64,000 bases of DNA from Sanguinoderma infundibulare (Eukaryota > Basidiomycota > Agaricomycetes > Polyporales > Polyporaceae). Positions 1 through 14,711 of this stretch are shown here, piece after piece. The stretch lies in contig JAVLRN010000009.1 of NCBI GenBank assembly GCA_032821775.1, positions 620,001 to 684,000 of the forward strand, given 5' to 3'. A model generated the notes under the pieces. It made no database searches. It was not told the DNA's origin and saw only the letters and a program-made list of their open reading frames with translations. The number at the start of each line of letters is the position of its first letter. Position 1 is the first letter of the stretch. The position numbers and the translations under genes are program-made.

Positions 1-584
1 AGATTCGAAAAAGAACGGCAATTGCTTAATATGTTCACTGACTCCACGTCATTCTTTTAAAGGCCAGCGCGTTGTCTGTCAATTTTTGTTCAAGTGCAAC
101 GTCGCAACCGCTGTATCGTCACCAAACGGCAACGAGCGTGCAGAGACATGCATCGGGGATTCTATTGTCTATGTGATCGCCACCATACGCAAAGCCGGAA
201 TCGAACGTTTGGATTATTAACTACACGTACAAATCGGTTGTTTTGAATTCGACCTCAAATCCCGCGGTCATAGTCCGTTTGCTCCTCCCCCGCGCATCTA
301 TGCAGAGAGCTGAACGAATATGCGAAAACCCAGATGGTGGTAAGGATAAAAGGTATACGTGGTCTGTCGTCAGAGGACATGGAGGACATGCATACGCACG
401 TCCTCGAATGACAAGGGTCGTGAAGTCGGATGGATGTGCTATGCACGGACGGACGACGCGACGGGCGTTGAGAAAAGGAAGAGGAATGCAGTAATGCAGG
501 AGAGCGAGCGTCCATCGTCCGTGAAAGCAAGGTGGGATAGCGAAGCAGGCTGGGCTTATAAGAGGTTGCGCAGCGTGCTGGTGA
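1..584. other. No gene recognised (3' flank of UGP1)
   Basis: Short open frames exist on both strands, but none has splice sites, codon bias or motifs that I recognise. The right part is the 3' flank of the UDP-glucose pyrophosphorylase gene. Confidence 0.4.
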
Positions 585-2531
<1,947 letters not shown>

Positions 2532-5193
2532 TGGTCTGGAGAGTGATGAGGACGGAGGCAAAAGAGGAAAAAGCGGGAGACGCACGGCTGATTGATGTGG
2601 ACGGGTTTTGTGGTGTTTGTGGAGATGAGGAGAGGAAGATGAGGGGCGGAGAGGGAGCGGACTGGGGGGGCCCGTGGACGGTGATGACGTTTAAATACGT
2701 CGAGGGTGATGTCCGAAACGGGCGAGAGGGCGAGTATCGATGCAGAGGATTGGGAGGGGCTCGAGGGCACACTCTGCGAGTCTCTGCTCGGAGATCCGTC
2801 TCTGCTTGGTGAGGATTCTTCCCGGATAGGCTCGCAGATCGATCGCCGCTGCTGTTCTCGCATCGTCCCCGCCGAGCCTCCCAGTGAGCTGGGGCCCCCC
2901 GCCGGCCGTGCGCGTGCTCTCTGCCTCCCTCCCCCAGCGCCCTCGGAACCGCCCCCGAGCGACAGCCGCCCAATCGCAGACGAGCTCCCCGACGCCTCTC
3001 CCAGTGCCCACAACCCCCGCCCCCGCTCCTCCGCGACCCCCGACCAACGTGCGTGCATCGTCCGCCGTCCCGGCACACCGTGCCTCCTGCGTGCGGCACT
3101 CTTCGAATTCGAGCGATCAGCTACACGCGATCGTGATGTCTCCTCCGAGATCGCTCCGACAGGCAGCAGCAGGAGATTAAAGCAGGCAGGAACCACGCGA
3201 GCCTGCCCGTCCGACGCCCACCTTATGTATGTACCTGCTGTCCGCCCACGTCGCTATCCGCAAGTGACGGTCGAATATATCGGGGACTCCCTCTAACAAC
3301 ACCGTCGCAAACAGATCCGAACCCTGATGCAATTGCAACGGTCCCTTTTGGGTTCCTCGACTGTCATACCCCTCGCTAAGCTTCCCCCTTATCTGCGTCT
3401 GATCCCTCTCGTCCCTGGCCCTTCCCTCGCGTTCTTGCGCAGAGTGTCTCTCGACCTGCCCTTCCTTCCCCACCATCCCCCTGCCTCCTTTTGGAATACC
3501 TGGCCTTGGTCCTCGACAGTCCTCGTCCCATACTGTTGTGCTCGGTCCCGTCATCAAATGTCACTCTCGCCTGATGGTACGCGTCGGTTCGCGCGGGCTT
3601 CTTGCTCCACTCGCCGCCATCCCACCAAACGCGTGCACATTGTTGTGCCGACCCGCTCGAGCCCGCTCGCCTTCCATTCGCCGCGCCCGTCCAAAAATCA
3701 ACCATCATGGCCCAGATTTCGGTCCCTCTCGCGTTCTGTCTTCCAGTCCCATGCTGTCCTATGTTCACCTCCCTGCCTCGCGCGAGACGGCTGGCCCGCT
3801 TCCATGCCCCTCCCGGTCCCCGGTGCCTGGACCTGGCGTCACTTCTACATCTACATATCCGCAGATTGCGCGGCACACCATCTCTCCTACAGACGGTCCG
3901 GGCCATCACAGCCTCCGTATGTACGCGTGCCCATCTATCCCAACGTACGTTATCACCCCCACTTTCTCTTGTCTTTCGATCCCCCGTCGCGCTCATTTCC
4001 TTCCGAGGGTCCCGACACTGGCAGCCCGGCTGACCATGTATATCGACTTCCGAATTCAATACTATCTTCTCGACTTCGGGGTGAGAACGGGCTGCCTGAT
4101 CCGGGGTCTTTTCCGCTTCGAAGCTGCCGCTCTGTGAACCGGTACGCCATACTGTATTTTGCTGTCGCCCGTATGTGATTGCTTGTCGTCTATTCCTGCG
4201 CATGAATACAGCGATCTGCCACCGGACAGGTACGATGGTGCCGCCGTCCGCCAAGACGCGCAGAAGGCCCGAGAACAAGAACAGGAACATCCCTCGTGCC
4301 AGTTTTGAAACGTTGAACCTGGCAGATGTGCACCCGACGTGGTTCCTGTGGATGAATGCCGTTCACGACGGCATCTTGTTCATCGACGCCCACCCTATCA
4401 AGTAAAAAGATAGACCGGACTGCATGCGGAACAGCGCCAACCCCCTTGTGTTCCTTTCGAAGTTGGACCATGACTGAACCTTGGTTGAACGCAATGCATC
4501 AGGAACTGCTGGACCTGGTTTATATTCAGCCGCAAGGGTATGTGCTGTACAATTACGTCGCTTCTGTATCTGACGAACACAGGTTTCTTGTTGTGGGTAT
4601 CATTCGTAACTCACATGCGCTCACAAGTGACGATCGTACTTCTTGTCCGTCGGCAATATATTTGGATACTTACAGCTGAAGGGAACGGGGCAGGCAAGCT
4701 ATGGAACTGACCGCCAATTATGCCCGTAACTTCGACGGACATTCCTCCCCCATTTTTCGTTGTACGGACGGTGTCTCGGTAGTTGTACGATAGCCTACTA
4801 AGCCTCGGCTATCGAGTACCGACGTCAGTTACTGGCAACGGTTATGCAGTCTTGAAATCTTCCGTGCACCACTACGGCGTAGTATCCTTGCAGAACGATA
4901 CGTGCACAGAGCGCGAGCAACCGCATATGACATGGCCCCTTCGACACCGTTTCTTGGACCTGAGCTGCGAGCATACCAAACATCTAGGCGGGCGGCCCGA
5001 CGTGCCGCCAGTAGTTCGTTTGTTTAGCGCTGAGGACGACGAACACCCTGAGGCTGCGGCGACCGCTGGCCGTGACGTTTATCCAACCAACCACAGCTCG
5101 TGCTCAGACGACACATTGAACGGTGGTAGTGACTAAAATCGGCTGCTTTGCGTCTGCCCGGAAGACTAGCCAGAGTTGAAACCTCGTGGGCCA
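2532..5193. other. 2.7 kb without a firm gene; UGP1 promoter and possible small exons
   Basis: The part next to UGP1 (about 2640-3060) is GC-rich, with C-rich runs at 2870-3060, and probably holds its promoter and 5' UTR. Between 3300 and 4700 there are open stretches on the plus strand, but I could not join them into a convincing spliced gene. Candidate exon-like segments are 4022-4136 and 4205-4300 (a Glu/Gln/Lys-rich frame). The short ORF at 4202-4405 is listed separately. 4700-5190 shows nothing I recognise. Confidence 0.4.
4202..4405 (+). CDS. Possible small hypothetical protein or exon (67 aa)
   Basis: An ATG-initiated frame with basidiomycete-like codon use (many C/G third positions) and a sensible hydrophobic second half, LADVHPTWFLWMNAVHDG at about residues 40-57. 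The first half is basic (KTRRRPENKNRN). I recognise no family. It may be an exon of a larger gene, because the sequence upstream (4205-4290) is also open in another frame, and the stop codon coincides with a GTAAAA that could be a weak splice donor. No neighbour suggests a role. Confidence 0.25.
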   Translation: MNTAICHRTGTMVPPSAKTRRRPENKNRNIPRASFETLNLADVHPTWFLWMNAVHDGILFIDAHPIK

Positions 5194-5746
5194 ATGCCAA
5201 ACCAGCAAATCGAACACGGTGCGCCAACGAGGCTGTCCTCCATCACCTCCCTCCTCGCCTCGCGCAAGCTGAGAGTGGCGGGAAGGTGAGTGCCAGCCTC
5301 GTGTACATACTTCGCGGACTTGTCTCTGACACGGGTCCAGATTGTTGTACGATGACAGCAAGTCGTCGGTCATCATGATCCACGACGGGGAGGACGCGCT
5401 CTTCGTCGACACCTCCCTCTGTCTGAACCCATGGCGGCCGGTCCTCTGGCTGCGCGAAGCCAGGTCGGTCGTGATGGCCCTCGGGTATCTCGAGCTATCT
5501 CCCGTGCGTCACGATAACGGGGTAAACGCGACGACTGACTGACCGACCGACCGCCGACAGAAAGAGCTGACCCTGCCGCTGTTGCACGAACACGCCCCGC
5601 TCGTGGACGTGAACCCGCGTCTGGTCCTGCGCGCGATCGTCGTGGAGGAGGCGCGCGACCTCGACCTCGTTCTCTGGAACCGCGCGATCCAAGCTCGGGA
5701 GCAACTGGCGACAAGAAACCAAGCGACGCGGCAAGACGCGGCATAA
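5194..5746 (+). CDS. TEN1: CST telomere-capping complex subunit TEN1-like OB-fold protein
   Basis: Three exons, 5194-5285, 5341-5503 and 5561-5746, join in frame to a 146-residue protein, the usual size of Ten1. It carries the Ten1 pattern: a short N-terminal strand (SLLASRKLRVAGRLLYDD), a strand pair (SVIMIHDGEDALFVDTSL), a central strand followed by ALGYLEL, and a C-terminal strand-helix LVLRAIVVEEARDLDLVLWNRAIQ. The last part matches the vertebrate Ten1 arrangement in which a final strand leads to a helix of the form LPLLEQAIREQ. In the family, Ten1 binds Stn1 and helps cap telomeres and fill in the C-strand. The assignment rests on pattern similarity, so it is likely but not certain. The gene is convergent with the Cdc1/Ted1 copy-1 gene, whose stop lies 165 bp away. 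Confidence 0.62.
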
Positions 5747-5911
5747 ATAACGATCAAACCCAACACGACAATACTGTACTATGCAGCGCTTATCCGCACA
5801 ACAACAACACGCAAACCAAACACAGCTGGGACTAGTGCTGCTACCCGAGACGTCGGGTCCCGAAGCGGCAGCCTGTATGTACATATACGTACGTACATCT
5901 GCTCCACGCTT

Positions 5912-8579
5912 TTACCACACCCACCACGCGATGGCGAAGAACAGCCCGACCGGCGCCCACGCAGCCTCCAAGAAGTCCCTAGCGAACCCCTTTCCGACCC
6001 CGGCAGGGCTGTCGTTTTCCTCGCCGCGCCCGCTCCACAGGAACTTCACTGCCAGCGCGACCAATCCTCGGCCGGTGGGGGCGGGGAGCGTGACGCGCCG
6101 AGCCTGGCCGCGGAAGACGAACGTGTATGAGCGCGAGCGGCCTGTGCGTTTCGGGCGATACGCGCTGGGCGGGGGGAGGCCGTAGCCGTTCGCGCCTTCG
6201 GGATCCTCGTCCGGGGGAGTGAGCGGGAACGCGTCCCCGGACTCGAGCCGGTCCGGGAAAGCGGAGGAAGAAGACGAGTGCCGGAGAACGACCCGCCGGA
6301 GGTTGGCGGCCAGGAGGACGATCAGGGTCAGGGCGATGAGGGGAACGTAGACCTTCAGGTAGATGCCGAGCTGGTCCGGGAGGAGGCAGGGCTGGTGCGC
6401 GAACGTGGGGGAAGTCCCGCCCGGGCGGGGAGGCACGAGGGAGAGGAGCTGGTAGCCGGGGTGGCGGATGCCCATCGCCATCGAAAACGACTTGACGGTG
6501 ATCTCTGGGACGGAGAGCGGAGGGGACGGACGCTTTGTGTCGGTTACGGGGACGGTGTGCACGTACTCGCAGTAATCGTGGTCATCCCCGCTGGAGACGG
6601 CTCGCTAGTTAGAATGTTGGACGGAACGAACGCTCGAAAGGGGTTCACCTGAAGATGAGTGCGGGCCGGAGGCTCTGCAGGACCAACAGCGACGCTTGCC
6701 CGGTGAGCAGGTTCTGGTACCCGAGCCCTCTTCCTTGGCGGATCGTGCCGCGTTCGCGAAGGGGCCCACAGCCTGCGCGTTCGGGCCGGGCAAGCGGGAC
6801 ATGGGTGAATAGCAGAATCGGTTGGTCGGGATCGGCGTTCACACCTGAGAGAAAACGCCGGACAAGGATCGTCAGCACTCAAGTACTCACCCTCGAAGGA
6901 CGATGGCATCTGGCGCGGACGAAGGCAGACTGTTTCTCCGCAGCGGGAAGGGAGAGTTGAGAAGACCGAGTGGTACGCACCTTGTGCGGAAGATTGCAAG
7001 AAGGCAGCGGTGCGGTCCGGGTTCGATTGCACCCACTGAGTATACGACATCCCTTCGGATGCGCGTTCTCGGTCTTCGTCGACAAGACCGGGGGCATCGA
7101 TCATGTAGACGGTATGATTCGCGAGTGTGATGCGTTGGTTGAGTGGGCCGAAATGCGAGACGTATCGTTGTACGGCACGATCAGACATTTGATATCTCGG
7201 CGAGGATGCACCGAGTCTGACCGGGGAAGATTGGAGTGAATGGGCGTATTGAGCGGGCAAATGTGAAGTATTTACCCCACATCGTGATTTCCCGGAAGGT
7301 AGTACATGGAAAGACCTTCGTGTGCGGCGAATATGTCTTTGAATCTTCGGAAGTATGTCTCATATCTAATGGGATGGTGTTAGTACGGAATTTGACGGAA
7401 GGACGACAGAGTGCATTCGATCATCTCAATAGGCGAAGGCAGGCGAAACCGCGAACCACGCTGTTATAGTTCGCGGATTAGGAATCAATACACATCATAG
7501 TTTCAAGGGCATGCCCGTGTAAGCGGAGAGATTTCGATAGAAAGCATAATCATACATTGCAGGGGGTTTTCTATCAGGGTCCTCCTTTGGACAAAATTAA
7601 TTTGAATCATCCACATTGCTTGGGTGCCAATCCACGTCCTCCCGAGCAGGTAGGCCGAACTTACAGTATCTCCCGGCGATCATTCAGATGGTTCGCCACA
7701 GGGATATTGAGCCATCATAGTATTTACTGCTTTCTGTTGGACACCGCGTTGAATAGGGGGTCTTTAGAGGACGGACCATGATGACACGGCGCGAGAAGAG
7801 AATGCCACATCGCCGCCGGCGAGTACGAGTCTACGACGCTGCCGAGAATCATTTATGCCTCTCATTAGGTTCATTTTGGCACTACAGAGGGCGGATCCGA
7901 CTGGTCAGATCCGCATCCGACTTCATGCTGTTCAATTTGAACCATTTTTGTCGAGAGAGGACCCCCATAGTTGCAGTTTTCCGTTACACGGAGAAATGCA
8001 GCACCAACGAACACTTAGTGACGATGTTAGAATGATGTCTCATGCACTATAGCGGTACAAGGGCGATTTACGCCTTCATTCCCGCTTCCGCGAAGAGAAA
8101 GAGGTTGGACCTTCACCGAAGCTCTACGATATTCCTGTCCCCAACAGAAGTAGGAACTCACTCATCGTCCGACATGGCATACCGCCCATTGTCCATCATG
8201 TCTCCAAGGAACACGACGACTTGGGGGTTCTTTCGAAGGACAGCACGCCAACTCTTGCGAATGTTCAGGTCGACGATGAACTGGCTCAGCCGCATGAGCC
8301 ATGGTGGGCGGTCCGGGTACGAACGATGGTCGAGTGTTTGTGGGTCTGCCACTACGAGGACATGGGTAGGCGATGGAGTTGACCTGGTCTAGCTACTCCA
8401 ATCAACCCTCACTCCAAACGGCTTTATGGACCACGTACCCGCGCCGAGGTCCGAAGGGGTTTGTCTGGCCATGGGCACGTTGACGTGTGGGAGTAGAATG
8501 TGCCTAGTTCGTACCAGGCGACCAGGAGGAGCCAAACCAAGCGCACGACATTGACGAGTCTGGGTCGGACAAAACCCAT
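5912..8579 (-). CDS. Cdc1/Ted1-family ER metallophosphoesterase, copy 1 (active-site motifs intact)
   Basis: Relative of yeast Cdc1/Ted1 and mammalian PGAP5, which remodel the ethanolamine-phosphate of GPI anchors in the ER. Exon 1 (8579-8439) encodes a membrane helix (VVRLVWLLLVAWYELGTFY). Exon 2 (8388-8162) has the first metal motif VLVVADPQ and the second, VVFLGDMMDNGR. The third motif, YYLPGNHDVG, is at about 7280-7310. HFGPLN, MIDAPGLVDED, the LLFTHVPLARP segment (about 6800) and SGDDHDYCEYVH (about 6570-6600) follow, and a C-terminal transmembrane segment (YLKVYVPLIALTLIVLLAA) lies near 6340. Phosphoesterase ligands are therefore all present. Intron 2 (8161-7366) is 796 nt, against about 50 nt for most others here, with good GTGAGT donor and TACTAAC branch site. 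A paralogue lies at 33444-35732. Confidence 0.88.
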
Positions 8580-8893
8580 GTCACCGAGGTAACGTCGAGG
8601 TTGCGAAGTCAGCCAAGTTCAGGTTAGAGCATAGCAGGAAGGGGAAGACGACTAGTAGCGACAGAGCATGGACCTAAGTACTTGTAGCTGGTGAGAGCGG
8701 GTGAGAAGACGTCAAGCATGGAAACCCCAGACACGCTCATCGGACCTTACGACGCCCTGCTGCGGGCCCTGGCGCCCGCGGGTCCGCCGATCGCGTCGGG
8801 CGTGGGAAAGTGAGAACGCGTCGGGTGTCCTAATGCGGCAATCCGGCTTAGTCTGCAGCCACCACCTCCATTGCTCAGACTGAGACATCGCCC

Positions 8894-11800
8894 ATGTCCA
8901 AGTTTCACGTGTTCGAGGTACGTTTGTCGACCAAAATGACGCGTAAATCTCGCGCTATATGCGACTTCACAGTATAGCAAAAGCAGTCGCGCCACTTGCC
9001 ATGGCCCACCGCCATGCAAAGGGTCGCCCATCGCGCTCGGGTCGCTGAGATACGGTCAGGTCAGCGCGGGCCAGTTCGGAGAGACGGTCGAATGGCGGCA
9101 TTGGTGCGAGCTCACGCTGCATGTACGCGCTTCACTTTTGACTGATTGCCTTCTCGTCTTCCACGCCCACATCAGGGGATGCGTATCGGCGAATATTCTC
9201 ACGAAGCTAGCCGCTGTCAAGCTTGAGCTCGTCCCAGGATTCACCAACCTCTAGTACGCACAGAGTCTGCTTCCTAATGAGCACGTGCACGTTACTGACG
9301 TGTTTCCAGCCCTGCAGACCAGAGTAAGGTCCGACTCGCAGTAGGACTTCGTCGTGTCGACTCGACCGATATCATTGCCACCGCGAAAGATCCCGCTCTC
9401 TCCACTCCAGGCCCCAGTCAGAAGAAACGGAGGTTGCAGTATGAAGCCTCATTTGGGTCCCAGAATTCTCCTCCGAGCTCTTCGCAGCCTAGTTCTTCTC
9501 AACCTTCGTCTTCTCAGCCCCTTCGCCGCATCTCGGGGCCACCCCTGTCGCAAATGACACATCTGGTCGAGGAGATCGAGATCGAGGATGAACCTGAAGA
9601 AGAGAGCAGAGACGAGCTATACGTCATGCTTAAGACGAGCATAGTGGGTGTCCAATACTACAAGGGTGAGTATAATATATCGTTTGAGTGAGCTTAGCTC
9701 ATACACGACACGAAGGCCTCGTCGGACGAGGAGAGGAGGTACTGCTCGCGCGGCAGCCGCGTAACCAGTATGATTCGTAAGTTACGGAGGTCAACGAGGT
9801 TGTTAAGGCGTACACTAAGTTCATCCATGCTCTAGGAATGCCATTCAAGTTAAGAACATCGGAGGCACCCAGGTACGTGCTCACCGAAAGGTCCGACAGT
9901 CATACAGGGATCCTCATCGATATCCATAATAGGTCGGTCACATACCACGGACCATCGCCGCGAAGCTCGCACCTCTCATGGATAGCGGTTCGATCACCGT
10001 TGAAGGCGTCATGCATGAAGGCAACTGTGCGTATCCTCACCCTGCCGAGGGGATGCCCAGACTCATGCATTATGACTTATAGTGAACGCGTTCATGTATT
10101 CTCTCGACATGTGAGCTGGTAATGGGTACGTTTCATCGAAGGGAGCTGACCCTTCCTTCACAGGACTCTTAAGATATACGGGCCATCGGACAAACGCGAA
10201 ATCCTCGAGCCGAAACTTGTCTGGGCTACCCCAGGCAGCCGTGGTTTCCCAAAGCCAGGCCCTAATGGCGTCCGCACTGTCCCTGGTGCCCCCACACAAC
10301 GTGGCGCTCCCATTCACGCACCAGTCGCTGCCCCATCCGCCTCTCAGCGAGCTGCGCCGGCACCCAGTCAACAGCAGCGCAAGCAGAAGATGACAGCAGC
10401 TCAACAAGAAGCTTTGCGAAAGCAGCAGGAGGCCCAGAAAGAGGCCATGCGTAAGCAACAGGAAGCCTACCAGAAGGCACAGGAGCTTCGGCAGATCTTA
10501 AACAACCTCGAGAAAGTCGATGACGAGGGTCGGCGTGCTTCGTTACTTGACACGCTTTGCTCAGTGGACGACGTTCTTGCGCTGCCGGTGCACCCCACCC
10601 CGCCTAGTATCGCGAGCGGCCAGTTGAAGGTCAACTTGTTGAGGCATCAGGCAAGCCGAATATTTATCAACTTAGGATTCTAGCTAAACGGCTACATAGA
10701 GCCAAGCGCTTCAGTGGTGCGTCGAGCACGAGTACCCCCAGCTTCCGAAGAACGAGGCGGACAAGCCCGTGCAATTCTGGCAGTTGAAACATGGACAGAA
10801 GGTGAGGCTTTGTGTCCACCTTGGAGATTAAACGGTGACAGCCAACCACCTTTCGTAGACGTATTACTATAACAGTAAGTGTACCATAACGTAAGGCCTA
10901 TACGAGCCATTCATGCAAATCCGCAGTCGCGACCAAGACACCTCAAGAGGCCATGCCTGCGCTTGGTCGAGGAGCCCTTTGTGCAGATAGCATGGGTCTT
11001 GGCAAGACGCTGACCATGCTCTCACTGGTGCTCGCTACCAAGCCAGACATCCCAATGGATCACTCCAACTCGACGCTCATTGGTAAGTTGTGGAACTCAC
11101 ATACGATTCGAACAACCGTTATTAACATAGGCACCATCAGTCGTACCATTGTCCATCATGTCCAACTGGGAGAAGCAAATAGATGACCACGTCCAACCTG
11201 GCGCGCTCACGTCCTGCGTATACTACGGCAAGACCCGCGACATGTCGCCTGCGGAGCTGAAGAGATATGACGTCGTGATCACGACGTACCAGACTGTCGT
11301 GCAGGATCACGAACTTAGTCTTGTTGGCAAGGCTGGTGCGCCTGCTGCGAAGAGGCAGAAGACGGACAAGGGTTTGTTTGATGTGATGTGGAAGGTGGGC
11401 AGCGTGTGTTTGGCTATATGTGGAGGCGATGAGTTGACGAGGAGTTGCTTGTAGCGGATCATCCTGGATGAAGGTCACAGCATCCGCAATCCGAAGACGA
11501 AGATGGCCAAGGCGGTTTGTGCGCTGAATGCTCAGCGGCGGTGGGCCCTTACTGGCACTCCAATTGTAAGTGAAAAGATGCGATTGCCAGGGTTCGTCCA
11601 TTCATGCTGTCCATGTCCGCAGATAAACTCGCCGAAGGTATGTTGCAACAGAAGCTTGGTTAGCCATTGAATTCCTCACCTTGTCGTCTAGGACTTGGGG
11701 TCGATCCTCACGTTCTTGAGGATATGTCGCCCCCTTGATAATGAGGACTTCTTCAAGCGTATGGTCCTTCGTCCCCTCAAAGATGGGGATCCTTCAGGTG

Positions 11801-14086
11801 CCGAGCTGTTACGGGTATGTTCTACATATCCTACCTGCTAACGTGTGCTCACTCCTCTACAGGCCTTGATGAGTCACGTCTGTATTCGGCGCACGAAGGA
11901 GGTCAGTGGCCCCATAGTACGCGGGATTCGAAACGCTGATGTATGTCATTCTTACAGATGCAAGACAAAGACGGAAAACCTCTCGTCCCTCTACCACCCG
12001 TCGAAATCACCATGATCCCCGTAACCCTGACCCCGAAAGCGAGAGTAAGCCGTACATTTTATCTTCTTCAGGCTCTCAAATCTGAGCGCTTCGTAGGAGC
12101 TATATGATGCCGTCGAAGAGTTGAGCCAGGAACGTGTTGGAAACCTGATTGAACGGCACAGATCGATCAACGCCGCCGCTGTCCAGTCCAACGTGCTCAG
12201 CCTGCTCACTCGCATGCGTCAGCTGGCCCTCCATCCTGGTCTTTTGCCAGCCAACTATCTCGAACAGTTGCGCGCTGGTAATCAGGCCGCGGAGGAAGAC
12301 GGGCCTGCGCCGGTCCAGATCACTCCTCAAGAGAAGACACGTCTGCAGGGCGTCCTCGCCTCAGCTATCGAAGACTGTGAGGAGTGTCCAATTTGCTTCG
12401 GCATCCTCAGCGAGCCGCGTATCACGTTCTGCGGGCATATGTTCTGCCTGCCTTGGTGAGTTCCAAGAGTTGGATATGAGCGCTGCATTCTGACAGCTGG
12501 CGCAGTATCACCGAGGTCATTTCTCGGGATCCCAAGTGTCCGATGGTTGGTGTTTCACTCACATTGTTTTGCTCTGGGATTGACATCAGAGAACAGGATC
12601 GACGCCCGCTTGCGTTGACCCAACTGGTAGAGCCTCCTCCGCCCACGGACCTCACTCAAGCCCCTGTGAGGTTCGACGATGATGAGGAAGAAGACGACAA
12701 CGAGCTTCGCACGGGCTCATCTGCCAAGATTGACCAGCTTGTTACGTTGCTGAGGCTCACTCCGGATAACGACAAGTCCCTTGTATTCTCTCAGTTCACG
12801 TCATTCTTGGACAAGGTCAGTTTGCCCGCGACTACATGCGTTCATTAACTGAGGGTCTGTCTCTTTAGATTGCAGAGACTCTGGAGGAGGAAGGGTGAGT
12901 GGATCGCGTTATGGAGTTGTCAATGTATACTTATTCCATTCTATAGGATCCCGTATGTTCGGTTTGACGGCAAGATGTCCGCCAAGCGTCGTCAGGAGAC
13001 CATTGCTCGGTTCTCCATCCCTATCGAGGGTGAAAGCGCTGCACCGTCCCTTAGCCAAGCTACGGCGCCCCATCTGAGCCAGAGCATGGCACCCGCGTCT
13101 TCTCAGCGCTCTCGTCGCGTTCGCTCCACTCAATCCGTCTACCTTGATGGATCCGCCGATAATGACGGCGACGACGACTATGTGTTGGGCGACGAGCAAG
13201 ACGACGACAACGACTTTATTGACGACGAAGACGATCATCTCGCACCTCGTCGCACGCAGGCAAAGGGCAAGGCGAAGGCGAAGGCGAAGGGCAGGAAGTC
13301 CAGTGCTCCAGTCCGCGCTCCCCCGCAGAGCAACTCTGAGTTTGACGGCGTGAACCCGCGCGTCATGCTGATCTCCCTGAAGGCGGGTGCTTTGGGACTG
13401 AATCTGACTGTTGCCAACAACGTGTACCTGTAAGTTTACTCGAGGATCTGAACTTCGTGTCCGACGCTGATGCTCCTGTCGCTCCCAGGATGGATCCGTA
13501 AGTGCTTTGACCGGGAGAGTATGGATGACCAAGTTGAACTGAAGGATTCGGCTTCGCAGGTGGTGGCAGGAGGGCATTGAGTCTCAGGCCATTGACCGCT
13601 GCAACCGGTGCGCGAGCTTCAGAGGAGGTATAGCCCACGTGGTAGACTGACAATCCTATGCAGCATCGGCCAAAAGAAGCAGGTCAATGTTTTCCAACTC
13701 ATTGCAGAGAACACGGTAGAAGCCAAGGTGGGCCACTGTCCCATTTGCCACACAGAGAGTTGTGCTGACAAAGGTTTAGGTCATGGAAATCCAAGAGAAG
13801 AAGAAAAGGCTCATTTCGGAGGTACGCAGCGCTGTCCTCGTCAGACGTTCACAATTCTTACGACGACGTCGCACAGGCATTCTCCGGCATCAAGAACGCC
13901 GAGACCAAACGACAGAAGAAGGAAGCCCGCCTGCAAGGTTCGTCCACACATGTCATACCGTTCGCCGACCACTCATCCGCTGTTTGTGCAGAGCTTGTGC
14001 ACCTTTTCGGCCTCCAAAGACAGGTCGGTGCCCAGGAACGCGAAGAGAGCAACTCCCAGACCACTCTAGACGTGTGGCGCGCTTGA
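8894..14086 (+). CDS. Rad5/HLTF-like SNF2 ATPase and RING protein with N-terminal PARP-type zinc finger and HIRAN domain
   Basis: Predicted nuclear replication-fork remodeller and ubiquitin ligase. Domains in order: a PARP-type zinc finger (8894-9250; [12 protein letters not shown], then [16 protein letters not shown] after splicing); a Ser/Gln linker; a HIRAN domain (9620-10080; [38 protein letters not shown]); a Gln/Lys coiled coil (10390-10520); the SNF2 ATPase from 10640 (LLRHQW; Walker [10 protein letters not shown]; Walker B ILDEGH; LTGTPI); a C3HC4-like RING (12375-12600; [18 protein letters not shown], then KCPMDRRP, where Asp sits at the last Cys position); and helicase C ([51 protein letters not shown]). 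An acidic, Lys-rich insert at 13020-13330 splits the C lobe. About 17 introns; one (about 10650-10710) appears to be [12 protein letters not shown] is the chosen start. A frame-open segment at 8719-8813 could not be joined in phase. Confidence 0.9.
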
Positions 14087-14711
14087 AGAATGCTTCGGCT
14101 ACCAGGTCTTATACCATCCCACTCCACTCGAATCCTCGCTTTACCGATAATGCTTGCTCAAGACTAGTATTGCTTAAGTACTTTGCCTCTAATGCAAATG
14201 TACAAGATTACCGCATTGTATAGTTCACTACGATCAAGGTTTATGCATTCCACGAAATTTGCGATCTTAGGTACTGTGGTGATGAATCTCGCCTACAAAG
14301 TACATCTTTCGTTCGTGGAATGGGTTGGATTCGCACGGGGGATTGGCGAGGTCGGGAGTGAGGTGCATACAGGGCCGGCGGCGGAATAAGTAGGAAAGGT
14401 CATTTCTTGCAAGCAGAGACGTACGCGATCTAGGAGATGGTTGCAGAGGGGACAGAGATGACTCCCATAACCTCAGAGCAGTCGTCTTCTAGTCTTAACC
14501 ACTTGAGTTGGATCGCCTGCGGTTGGACCGTATCACACATGGCTTGCTACAGAGCTTGCTTCGCGAGGATTCCCGCTCATCATTCGTTAGCGCGAACATC
14601 GAATACAACGCTTCAATAAAGGGGAAATATAGTACAAGGTTTAGACTGGGTGAGTACGCCAGCCCTCGTCAAGAGCTCAAATTGATGCTGTCCGAGTAGC
14701 GGTACTGTGTG
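14087..14711. other. Intergenic, convergent 3' ends
   Basis: Lies between the stop codons of the convergent helicase and F-box genes. Short open frames are present, but none has coding character. I see no RNA gene or repeat. Confidence 0.4.

Noticed and set aside
8719..8813. Frame METPDTLIGPYDALLRAL as first exon of the Rad5/HLTF-like gene
   Set aside because: Its GTGAGA donor leaves two bases over, and none of the nearby acceptors restores the MSKFHVFE frame.
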